Assembly: GCA_037176885.1 (NCBI GenBank)
Contig: JAWWNJ010000066.1
Coordinates: 62,001-126,000, forward strand
Direction: 5' to 3'
DNA length: 64,000 nucleotides
Source of the DNA: Favolaschia claudopus
Taxonomy: Eukaryota > Basidiomycota > Agaricomycetes > Agaricales > Mycenaceae
Under the pieces are notes generated by a model, which searched no databases, had not been told where the DNA came from, and saw only the letters and a program-made list of their open reading frames with translations. Of this stretch, positions 1 through 10,607 are shown in pieces. The number at the start of each line of letters is the position of its first letter. Position 1 is the stretch's first letter. The position numbers were made by a program, and so were the translations under genes.

Positions 1-1084
1 CCTACAAACTGGGAGGACGCATGCTGAATACTATAGACAAGGGGTATCGGTGCATTATAACCTTGCCGAATAAAATGTCGCTGGAGAAAGAAGCGGCGCT
101 TCGTGCGTTGGGGGCAGAGGTCGTCCGGACGCCGACGGAGGCGGCTTGGGATTCGGAGGAGAGCCATATAGGTAGCGCCCCAAATTCTCGCTCTGGAAGT
201 CTCGTGGCTGAATTCCTTAACGATCGCAGGTGTGGCCAAGCAGCTTCAGCGTAAAATCCCTGGCGGGATTATTCTCGACCAGTATCGCAATGTGTGTCTG
301 TCTGTTCTGGCTGGATACGTTTTGAAGCTGAAAGCCCGCCGAAATAAATAGGTCAACAACCCATTGATACACGAATTGACAACTGGACCGGAAATTATCG
401 ATGCTGTTGTTTCTACGCCTTCGACGGCAGCACGGCCTTCGTCTGGTAAGGTCGATGTGGTTGTATGCGGCGCTGGGACTGGCGGTACTATCACCGGAGT
501 GTCTCGTGCAATCAAGAGAACGCATAACAAGGAGTGTATCATGGTCGGCGTTGACCCTGTAAGTCTCTCACTGGTAGGAACCGCTGCCTTTTCGCTGACG
601 ATGTATCTTCAGAAAGGAAGCATTCTCGCCCTCCCAGATTCCCTGAATACGGCTGATAATGGAGCTCAATACGTCGTCGAGGGCATAGGCTACGACTTCA
701 TCCCTGACGTTCTTTCCCGAGACCCTATGGATGTGGATTCATGGATCAAAACAGACGACGAGGAAGCTTTCGCGGCGGTCCGTGTCCTGATGCGCTCTGA
801 AGGTCTATTGGTCGGTGGAAGTAGCGGCAGTGCGTTGAGTGGGGCGGAGAAGTGGTTCAAGACTGAAGCTGGTCAGCGTGTAGCGCAGACGGAGGGTATG
901 AATGTCGTACTTGTACTTGCGGACGGGTCAGTGCTTTTGCTTGATGTCTCAAATTCACAACTGATGTTGGCTCAGAATCCGCAACTATATGAGCAAACCT
1001 TGGTTTTTGAGTATGGCTTTGGAAGCCAAACCTTCCGAGCTTTTTGGGGCTATTGCTGAGGCCTTGAAGAAGGAGGGGAACTGA
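1..1084 (+). CDS. CYS4: Cystathionine beta-synthase, 3' part (5' end outside window)
   Basis: PLP enzyme joining serine and homocysteine to cystathionine in cytosolic transsulfuration. Bases 1-36 look like the end of an intron (branch-like ctgaat, then tag); coding starts near 37 with [19 protein letters not shown]. Further introns fit at 172-229, 292-351, 559-612 and 927-975, giving [16 protein letters not shown], the PLP phosphate-binding GAGTGGT loop, and GGSSGSA. The last exon reads [12 protein letters not shown] and stops at 1082-1084. The catalytic lysine lies upstream of the window. The protein ends about 35 residues after the catalytic fold, so the C-terminal CBS-domain pair that responds to S-adenosylmethionine in yeast and animal enzymes is absent here. 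A cysteine synthase-like assignment is less likely because SHIGVA and the GIRNY end are CBS-type. Confidence 0.9.
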
Positions 1085-1386
1085 TGAGAGGGAAGGCATG
1101 CGCGCATTCGATACATTACTGCACATTCATATAGAGACACACGAAGAGGATGTAAGGACTTGATAACCATGAGAGCTCTAATAAATGAACCACGACCTGT
1201 GAAGAAAAAAGAAAAACTGGAATTGAACCGCGAACGGAGTAAGACCTTTTCCAGGAGAGATACCGGTCCAAAAGAGCCCCTTGACGAGATGTATTTTGGG
1301 AAACAGTACAACGATGAGAACAGAAACTAATTTTAGGATATTTACTTACGTAATTTCCCAACACATTCACAGAACCATCCACGTCG
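1085..1386. other. Intergenic gap
   Basis: Holds the 3' flank of the cystathionine beta-synthase gene and the promoter of the O-mannosyltransferase gene. I see no other gene or clear motif. Confidence 0.6.
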
Positions 1387-4190
1387 ATGGCAGGCAAAAG
1401 CCAGCAAACCCCGCGTTTGCGCCAGCGGCAGGTACCAGCGGCGGCCACAAACGTCGAATACGACCGCCTGCGTCAGGACGACCATGTTGCAGACATATTC
1501 CACCAAAATCCCGTTCGTGTTGGTCGCAGCACACGCACTTACAGGACTAACGCATCTAGTCCAGAATACCCGCCACCCTATCGAGAAATTATTAGAAACG
1601 AGGAAGGCTAGCATGATTGTAGTCGCGGTGCTGACTGCACTCGCATTTGCCTTGCGCTTCTACAAGATCAACCAACCAGACCAGGTGGTGTGCGTGTTCT
1701 TGCTCTTCTGCATGTTTTCCACGTTTTATTTCATTCGCGCAGTTTCGACGAGGTTCATTTTGGCAAGTTTGCGGCATACTATATCTCGCGCGAATACTAT
1801 TTCGACGTGCATCCGCCGTTTGCGAAACTGCTTTTTGGTCTCGCGGGCTGGTTCGTTGGGTTTGATGGCAAATTCCTGTTCGAAAACATCGGCGACAGCT
1901 ATATCGAGAACCATGTCCCGTACGTCGGCATGCGCGCGCTTCCAGCGATCCTGGGCAGTCTGACCATACCTGTTGTGTACGCGATCATGAAGGAAAGCGG
2001 TTATTCCACCGCTATTTCCGCGTTCTCAGCCGCCATTATTCTGTTTGGTGAGTCTCCATAAATATGCATGAATCTTCAGTTAAACTCGGCGCGCATCTCT
2101 CGTCTAGATAACGCACACATTGCTCAGTCGCGGCTAATCCTGCTTGACGCCACGTTCATTTTCTTTATGGCTCTTACCATGTATTCATATGTCCGCTTCC
2201 AAAAACTTCGTTATTGGGCGTTCTCCACAGAGTGGTGGACATGGCTTACTCTCACTGGCGTCTTTATGGCTTGCGTGTGGGGTTCTAAAGTTAATGGTGT
2301 TCTTACCGTGGCAGCGGTTGGTATTGCTGTTCTGATTGACCTATGGGATATTCTTGATGTCAGGAAAGACGGTCACACTATGGTGCGTCGATTCAATTGT
2401 TATCCAAGTTCAATGGCAACGAATGGTTTACAGGAACACTTCTGGAGGCACTTCACTGCCCGCGCAATCGGCTTCATCCTCGTCCCCTTCATCATCTATC
2501 TGTCCTTCTTCTATGTCCACTTCGCTGTCCTCATTAAGTCGGGTCCTGGTGACAATTTCATGTCGCCTGCATTCCAGGAGACTCTTGCCGGAAACGAGAT
2601 GCTGTTGAATAGCCAAGGTTTGTCTCCTTTCCGGTTTGGCAAGCTATCGCTCACGGCTGTATAGAAATCAAGTACTACGATACTGTCACCATACGGCACA
2701 AGGACACCAAGGTGTTCTTGCACTCGCATATCGAACGGTACCCGCTCAAGTACGAGGACGGGCGCATCAGTAGTCAAGGCATGCTATTTTGGTTCATGTC
2801 GTTGCTGTGAGTATTTACTGTTTGACAGGCCAACAGGTTACCGGCTACGGCCACAACGATACCAACAACAACTGGCAGATTATCCCTACCAAAGCGCTTC
2901 CTGAAACTGGCCGTGGTCGATTCGTGCGGCACGGGGACCTCATCCAACTATTGCACATTAACACGCAATCACACCTCCTCACCCATGATGTCGCGTCGCC
3001 CTTGATGCCGACGAACCAGGAATTCACGACGCACCCCAAGGATGATCGCACCCGTTACAACGATACCCTATTCTACATCAACATCAACGATGGCCATGAC
3101 GGGGAAGTTATCAAGAGCAAGGCGGGTCACTTCAGGCTGATCCACGCTCCGACCAAGGTGGCTCTATGGACGCATACCAAGCAACTTCCGGACTGGGCTT
3201 TCAAGCAGCAGGAGATCAATGGTAACAAAGCTGCAAACGACAAAACGACCACCTGGTTTGTCGAAGATGTAATTGCTACTGGTAGGGATCTGACCATCTT
3301 TCATAACCGCTCATTCATCTCCGATCGCAGAAGGCGAGGACTTTGCGAACCGCACACAGGCCGAGGCGAAACAACCCAAACACATGAATTTCTTCAAGAA
3401 GTTTGGGGAGCTGCAGCTGTTGATGCTGCAGCACAATGCTGGACTGACGGCCTCGCACCCATATGCTAGTGGCCCGATCAACTGGCCCTTCCTTCTCAGT
3501 GGCATTAGTTTTTGGACGGAGAGCGACACGCAAAAACAAATTTACCTCATTGGGAACGTTGTTGGATGGTGGACGTGCATCATTGCTTTGTCCATCTATG
3601 TTGGTATTCTCGGTGCCGATCTGTTGGCTCGTCGTCGAGGCTTGGATCCCATTCCTGACCGTGAGTGGTCCCTAACATGGTTCCATGAAATCAAGTTGAC
3701 CCATATTATGACAGCCGTACGGAACCGCCTATGGAACTCTGCTGGATTCTTCACGCTTTTCTGGGGGGTGCATTATGCTCCTTTCTTCCTCATGAGCCGT
3801 CAACTGTTCATCCACCACTATCTCCCCTCGCATCTTGCATCAGCCATGGTTGCTGGTGCGGTTCTGAGCTTCATTCTCTCCGAAACAGTCAACTACCCGA
3901 TCTCAGTATGGGGTCCCACCACTCGCGCACGCCCGAAATTGTACGCGGACCTGGGTATCAAGGCACCAATAATCGTTGCTGGCTTTTCCGTCGCCTTAGG
4001 GGTCGTTATGTTGTACTTTGCGCCTCTCACCTATGGAACACCCGGGTATGTTTTGTCATTGCTTTGCACTCCGCTACTAAACTACGTGATTTCTTCCAGC
4101 TTGACTGGCGAGCAGGTGAATGCAAGGAGACTGTTGTCGACCTGGACGCTGCACTTTGCGGCGAAGGTCACGGCCGAGGTGGCGCTGTAA
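1387..4190 (+). CDS. PMT4: Dolichyl-phosphate-mannose protein mannosyltransferase, Pmt4 type (GT39)
   Basis: ER membrane enzyme moving mannose from dolichyl-phosphate-mannose to Ser/Thr of secretory proteins. The start MAGKSQQTPRLRQRQ is followed by an intron of uncertain edges in about 1517-1559. The first luminal loop reads FDEVHFGKFAAYYISREYYF then DVHPPFAKLL, with the DE and HPP residues of the family. Several hydrophobic helices follow, then the MIR region (HSHIERYPLKYEDGRISS, QQVTGYGHNDTNNNWQIIP), then a C-terminal helix block with GLTASHPYASGPINWPFLL. YEDGRISSQGQQVTGY and the FDEVHFG loop point to the Pmt4 rather than the Pmt1 or Pmt2 branch. The intron at 2779-2828 needs a GC donor. 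Stop at 4188-4190; the end was checked (LTGEQVNARRLLSTWTLHF). Confidence 0.92.
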
Positions 4191-4422
4191 TTGGGGGAGA
4201 GCTGGGGATAATTACTCATAATAAAAACTGCACCGTTGTATATAGATGTCTCACAGACTCGAGATTGGGCGGATAATGGACTGGGTTTTGAAAACTCGAG
4301 TTAGCTTTGCTTGCATCAGTTTGAAGTTGAGTTGGAGCCGAAGCAAGCACGAGGCGCCGATCAACTTTTGCCCTTTCGGTCATCCACTGACGCGCAGTGA
4401 CCGGCGCAGTACTGAGCCTGCG

Positions 4423-7069
4423 ATGTTCAACGCTCCCCGCGCTCAGCCTCTTCGCTATGGCGGAGCAACAACGACTGGGGGATTTGGTGGCAGTTTCGTC
4501 GATGAGAATCCTCTAGCTGCGTCGTATGATAACCTTGACCCTTGGAGCGCGACGCCGAGCCCTTCCGCAACCCCTGCGCCCTCAGCGAACACAGTCTTCA
4601 GCTCTGTCATCGGTGAGCATCTTACTCTGGATAGGTGGCAGTTGTGGTTCTAAATCGTTTCGTTCAGCGGACGCTACGGTGCCAGCAATCTACAACCAAT
4701 CTTTCCAACTGGTTGATCCAGGTAATACTGGTGAAGTGTCTGTGAACTCGTTGTCGCGTGTCTTGGGAACTTCGTCTTTGCCTGCTGGCACTATAGACCG
4801 AGTGAGTGTTTTCTGAAATAATTCGCATTCCTTCTCCTGAGCTGATGCACGCGACAGATCGTCAACCTTGTGAGCAATCGCCCACGCGTCGTACGTATTC
4901 AATACTCTGGACTGTCCCCCATCTCAATGTCTACTCTAGTCCAAACTCGAATTCTTCGTCGCTTTGGCTTTGGTTGCCCTAGCTCAGGCGGGCAAAGGTG
5001 ATACAAGGCGTTTTCGTTCCTCTATAGCACGGCTGACCTCTATTTCATAGATGTCAGCATCGAGCAAGTTGCCGCTCTATCCCAGCAGAACACTCTACCA
5101 GAACCTTCGCTGGATCTTAGCCGACTGCCGCCCTCTGCGTCGACATTCGCGCCAAATAACTACAGGCAGAACAGCAACCCCGGGGTCCGTGCGCCCATCC
5201 CCACCTACGCCACCGATGACCCGTGGAATACAAACTCACGGGTGGCGGTTCAATCGACCCCCACTTTCGGACCAGTGCCGGAGAATTCTGGAGCGCCTTC
5301 CGGGCTCGCTGGCTCTGGGCTGCCTGCATTGTGGTGGAAGAAGCAGGACTCTGTCAATGTCAGTGTCCTAGGCCAGCAAGGTTTCATCCTGAACCGCTAT
5401 ATGGTTTACGAAATCTCGTCTTCAGTAAGTGAACTTCAGTAAAGTATTCTCAAAACTTCAATGTCTGCACTAGCGGGGTCCCACGGTTCCCAGAAGATAT
5501 TCGGAGTTTGCTTTCGTTTGGGAATGTCTTTTGCGCCGATACCCGTTCCGGCTATTCCCCGCCTTGCCTCCGAAGCGGATAGGTGGTAAGTCTGCCATCG
5601 CGTCTGCAGTTCAATGGATTAAAGTACTGGTTAGCGGACGAGGCTTTTATCGAACAAAGACGGTATATGTTCTTCCTCTACGCTGCTGCATCCAAACTCA
5701 TTTTATCTGATCTCAAGGCGCGGTTTAGCGAGGTCGTTGAACTTTGTCATGTAAGGCGCATGAACCTCTTCCACATCCCTGATCCTTATCGTCACCCAGA
5801 AACCATCCTATCATCAAAGATGACGCTCTTTTGGCTGCTTTCCTTACTGAGCCCTCCTTTGAAGTATGGCGGAAGAACACACCTATCTCTTTGGACGAAG
5901 AGTCGGTCAGCAAACGGGTTGACCGAAATGAAGAGATGTCCATTCCTAGTGACCTTGAGGAGAAGCTCGCGTACGAAATATTTACGTTTGATCAAGCTCT
6001 CTCATTTACACCTTCTACAGGATTCTTCGTCGCAGAATCAATCCCCTGATTGAACAATGGCAAAGAATTTGCATTCTTGCTGAGCGAGTCATCAAACGGC
6101 GAGAAGCAGCAGCGGTACGGATACCTCTCCGACCGGGTTACCTGCCAGCTCATTTTGCTCATTTCTCTTTGCCTGCATTCTCTTCAACTGTTCTCCCCTC
6201 CGCCCCTTCATCGGATACCGCCTCCACTGCTACATCACACGCACCTATGTTTGCCTCTGTGCCCAACATGATGGACTCTATCTTTGGTGGTTTTCAATCT
6301 ATGGATCTTGGGATTGATCAGGGCGACATGGCGAGATTGACAAATACGCTCCGAGCGGTGGTCGAGGTCAATGATTCATGTTGGAGGGGGGATGACTGTG
6401 AATTATCCTCGGGAGTTCGTGTTGGTCTACAGGCGGTGGCTGCCCACACGCAACGGTCTTCCGAGCTTTCGGAGCTACGGGTATGTTTCAATGTCTGCTA
6501 CAATGATTGACAAAATAACGGTAGATGATAGACACGGACTCTATTCGACACCACCCTCGAGAGTATCAAGGTGCCTTTTCTCTATAACCGTCCTAGCGCT
6601 TTCTGACAAGAAAATAGGCTCAGCGAGACCTGTATATTGCGATGAAGGACCTGTTGATTCGCAATGACCGCCTTTCCATCGATCAAGTCGAGCGCCTGAA
6701 GCAGCGAGTCGAGACCACGTCTTTGAAACTAGAAGGTGTCAAGGCTGCTCAGAAAGAAGGCTGGCAAGATCAAGTCGAGCAGCTCGTTGCTGCCATTGAG
6801 AAAGACCAGGCTACTATAGCCGCACAATTAAGCCGTCGGGTGTTTGTTCGTGCATGGTGTGTTTTCACCATGTTCTACGGCAGTCTCGTTGATGCGTCTT
6901 TCTCCATAGTTTATGGCACGAGCTGCGAGTAGTATTGCACAATCGCGAAAACACGCTCGTCACTCAGATCGTGCAAACGTTCTCACGGGAGGAGCAGGGG
7001 TATGCGGAGAATATGGCCAATACGTGGGCTTCATTATCAGAGGCAGTTTCTGATATGCCTTATGAATGA
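4423..7069 (+). CDS. MVP1: Sorting nexin Mvp1/SNX8-like (EH-like, PX and BAR-like regions)
   Basis: Endosomal sorting nexin that binds phosphatidylinositol 3-phosphate and helps recycle cargo from endosomes to the Golgi. The start MFNAPRAQPLRYGG opens a low-complexity head. An EH-like segment follows (IYNQSFQLVDPGNTGEVSVN, exons around 4670-4970). The PX domain is recognisable as WWKKQDSVNVSVLGQQGFIL, then RRYSEFAFVWECLLRRYPFR and LFPALPPKRIG around 5330-5580; RRYSEF carries the lipid-binding arginine. The C-terminal half is charged and helical (RLKQRVETTSLKLEGVKAAQ), as expected for a BAR-like coiled coil. The last exon ends SEAVSDMPYE at 7067-7069. Many small introns; I did not fix all edges. 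MVP1 is favoured over other nexins because of the EH-like head and the LLPPKR-type PX end. Confidence 0.85.
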
Positions 7070-7608
7070 GAACTCTCATCGAACTCTCTTTTTACGACCT
7101 TTAACGACCCCCTACTAATACATTGGTTTTGTTATACCCGTGTTCTGTAGTTGATACACTAGGCTGCAGTTTGTTTACTTATCATCGCACAGACTCTTTC
7201 AATCATATTGGGCACTCTTACACTCAGCCGTAACCCATTCGTTCATTCGGAAAGATTATCTGCGCTGCTACTCAATATTACTCAATTCTGCCCTCCCTCC
7301 AACAAAACAGTCTTGGACGACACAACTTAGGCTTAGCCGGGCCTCGCCGCGGCCAAATTTCGTGGTTTGTTTGACGCTCCTTTCTATACGTTGACCATTT
7401 CGTCGTCGTCGAGGCACTGGGGCCGAAAACATATTTCGTCTGCACACATTCCACGTTCTTCCTTGATCTGGTAAACAATTGCAAGCTCTTATTCGACTTT
7501 CACTGCCTGGAGCTTGACAATCACAATCTTGGACTCGTTACCACAAATCTTCGCGATATCACCTTCGCAAACAGGAAACCTACGAGCTGGAGGCAAAAAA
7601 GAGTAAGA
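7070..7608. other. Intergenic gap without any ATG on the + strand
   Basis: About 540 bases between the sorting nexin and the mitochondrial carrier. I read it line by line: the + strand holds no ATG at all until 7609. No RNA gene or repeat seen. Confidence 0.6.
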
Positions 7609-8596
7609 ATGAGGTCTCTCAGCTCCAGAGTGCTCTGGCGGGTGCGGCTTCTGGCGTAATATCCCGGTGACGATCGACTGCTCGAAAAATCTTGCAGGAA
7701 TTTATGTAATTCTTAGCTTCGCTATTGCGCCTCTCGATGTGGTCAAAATTCGACTTCAACTCCAAACGCACACAGACCAATCCGCCATCCAAGGAGCACT
7801 ACGTACATTTGCGACCATCATTCGGCGCGAGGGAATCGTTGCACTATGGAAGGGCAATATCCCTGCTTCCATTCTTTATCCGCTCTATGGTAGTGTTCAA
7901 TTCGCCACATATCGCCGCCTGACCCAGTTCTTGCAAAATCTGCCTACACCACCCGGCCAGCACGCTATCAATTTTTTGGCTGGCGGATTCGCGGGGGCAG
8001 CCGCAACCACCGCCACTTATCCGCTGGATCTCCTTCGCACGCGACTTGCTGCAGCTTCGTCTACGAGCTCTGCTAGTCTGTCCCGCTCATCTCCTGCCTT
8101 GTTTGAGGCGCTACGTACTCTTCATGCCGAGCACCGCCAACACCCGCTCCGTCCTTACTTCCGGGGACTGCCTGCAGCACTCGCCGGCATTTTCCCTTAT
8201 ATGGGGCTCTTCTTCTTTGGATATGAAGGTCTCCGAACACCATTAAACGCATTGCTCTCTCCACAACACGGCGCGCCGGGCTGGATCAGTATACTCGGCG
8301 CCCCGGACGCGCTTGCTGGGACGATAGCTGGTGTCGCGTCCAAGACCGCTGTCTTCCCCTTCGATACCGTTCGCAAGCGTATGCAGGTTCAGGGTCAGAG
8401 CACGACTGGAACGGCGTATCCGCTACACACAGGCGGTGTTCTTCGGACTTTGTCTGAGGTCATTGCGCGGGATGGCATGCGGGGACTTTATAGAGGGCTG
8501 GGTATCGGCTTGATCAAGGCTGCCCCTGCCAGCGCTGTGACCGTATGGGCATATGAAAGGTGTCTAGCTGTTATGCAGAGAATGGGAGGGTCTTGA
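7609..8596 (+). CDS. TPC1: Mitochondrial carrier, thiamine pyrophosphate type (Tpc1-like); start unresolved
   Basis: Inner-membrane carrier of the SLC25 family, probably importing thiamine pyrophosphate. A first exon ending SALAGAASGVISR joins over intron 7667-7716 to FAIAPLDVVKIRLQLQT. Three carrier repeats follow with signatures PLDVVKIRL, PLDLLRTRL and PFDTVRKRM, the last being typical of the Tpc1/SLC25A19 group. The end (AYERCLAVMQRMGGS) stops at 8594-8596. The reading frame of the first exon has no in-frame ATG: upstream it runs to a stop, and the only ATG (7609-7611) is one base out of phase. A single-base indel between 7612 and 7619 would give a short normal start, so this may be a sequencing error, a recent frameshift, or a non-AUG start. 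The rest of the frame is intact. Confidence 0.8.
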
Positions 8597-8784
8597 AGCA
8601 GGCCGACGCTTCTTGAAAATATCTATCTAGCTTCCTGCTTTTGCTCAAACCTACAGATAGTCTCTATTAATCGCCTCGTAGCGTACTTAGTTCATTTAAA
8701 ATTTCCACAAAATGATACTGTACTATGTATATGGGGGACACCAGTTCGAAATAGAGTAGCTCAACAACATTTGATCTCGGCTGC

Positions 8785-10455
8785 ATGAACCGCGTCTCTT
8801 TTCGTCCTTGCACCTTGCAAGCAACTCTCGGGAAGCGTCGGTCAATCTCTACCAACACTGCACGCTTTGCACTCCCACCGACCATTCTACAAATCCTAGC
8901 GCGCAATGAAGTAGACGAAAAAGTGACTGTTACTGGCTGGGTCAAATCCATTAGAAAACAAAAACGCGTCGCGTTCGGGGTCTTGAGCGACGGAAGCTCA
9001 CCCACAGGCTTGCAAGCCGTATTTCACGAAGACTTGGGGGAACGCGTCAAACAGTAGAGGCTTTCACTAATGTTGTGGGCATATTTTGACTGTGTCGAAT
9101 CTGTATAGAATAACCAATGGCACAAGCATATGCGTTCGAGGAAGTATTGTGAAGAGCCCGGGCTCTGGTCAAGACAAGGAACTTCTTGTCGATGAGGTCG
9201 AAATCCTTGGTGAATGTGATCCCGAAGTACAACGTTCATGTTATTAGCGTGCTCGAGTATATTCACATTACTTTCACCTAGACGTACCCCATACAAAAGA
9301 AGACACTGACTCCGGAATATCTTCGTGATTATACTCATCTGCGACCTCGAACTGGCGCTATTGCCGCCATGGTGCGGCTTCGAAGTCATCTCATGCGGGA
9401 ACTCAATAACTATTTCGCGGTAGGATTGCACGGGTTTATCTCTTGCCCACAAACTCATTCAATCCGTGTAGAATCAAGGCTTCACATACGCGCACACCCC
9501 CATACTCACTAGCGGCGATGCAGAGGGTGGCGGGGAAGCTTTTCGCATCGCACCTGTTTCTCCTCTTCCCAGCCATGAATTTTTCACCCACCCCGCATAT
9601 CTGACCGTATCACACCAATTGCATCTCGAAGCCTTGAGCCACAGCTTGGGCCGCGTCTACACTCTTAGTCCATGTTTCCGTGCAGAGCGCGGAGTAACGC
9701 GACGGCATCTGGCGGAATTTTGGATGTTCGAGGCGGAGTGGAACGTCATTCCTACAACCGATCCGCGAGCGCAGACGGTTGCCCTTTGTGATTTCGTCGA
9801 AGGGGCAATCAAAGGCTCCGTAGGGGAATCCGGTATCATCCACGGGGAAGATGTGAACGCGCTGTGGCAGCATCGCGAGCACGACTCTTCTTCAGAGGAC
9901 GACAGAGCCAAGGCCAGAGAGGCGGTGGTGCTCGCTGTCACCAGCAACGCCGCCTGGCCAAAAATCTCATACTCGGAGGCTGTCCGCGAGTTACTCAAGT
10001 CGAACATAGACTGGGAATTTCCTGTCCGTTGGGGAAGCCCATTACAAACCGAACACGAGAAATGGCTTTCCGAGACGCTTGTCGGAGGTCCTCTATTTGT
10101 TACCGACTACCCCGCTGCAATAAAGCCGTTCTATATGCGGGCGAATCCAGCAATGGAGGGAGAAGACGAGACCACTGTCGGATGTTTTGATCTGCTGGTG
10201 CCCCATGCCGGTGAGCTGGTGGGCGGGAGCGTGCGTGAAGAACGCTTGAACAAGCTGAAGGAGAGCATGCAGAGTAAGGGCATGGACATGGATGGAGAGC
10301 GTTACGGTTGGTACGGTGATTTGCGACGCTTCGGAGGTGGCCCTCATGTTGGCTTTGGCCTGGGTTTCGAGCGTTTGCTCGGATGGGTTGGGGGTATCAA
10401 TAATGTGCGCGAGTGTGTACCGATGCCCCGATGGGCGGGGAAAATGGATTTATGA
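8785..10455 (+). CDS. SLM5: Mitochondrial asparaginyl-tRNA synthetase
   Basis: Class IIb aminoacyl-tRNA synthetase charging mitochondrial tRNA-Asn. The start MNRVSFRPCTLQATLGKRRS is Arg-rich without acidic residues, as in matrix-targeting peptides. The OB-fold anticodon domain follows (VTVTGWVKSIRKQKRVAF, then NGTSICVRGSIVKSPG). The catalytic domain shows DYTHLRPRTGAIAAMVRLRS, motif 2 FRAERGVTRRHLAEF with EAEW, and motif 3 GFGLGFERLLGW. RRHLAEFWMFEAEW with YTLSPCFRAE is asparaginyl rather than aspartyl in type. Three introns join cleanly: one begins at about 9053, one ends at the acceptor before TYPIQKK, and one falls between NNYFA and NQGF. Stop at 10453-10455. Tail-to-tail with the copper ATPase gene, about 150 bases away. 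Confidence 0.9.
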
Positions 10456-10607
10456 TAATTAGAGAACGCATCTACTTGGAATATCGACAAGCGATGTATT
10501 CGTCCGAATAGCAAAATAGCAAAGATCAAATCAAGGAAAGCGAATAAACAGCTAAAGTACAAAAATGTTTAGATCTACAGGGTTCCCCAAAGAATTAGTT
10601 AGGTTAG

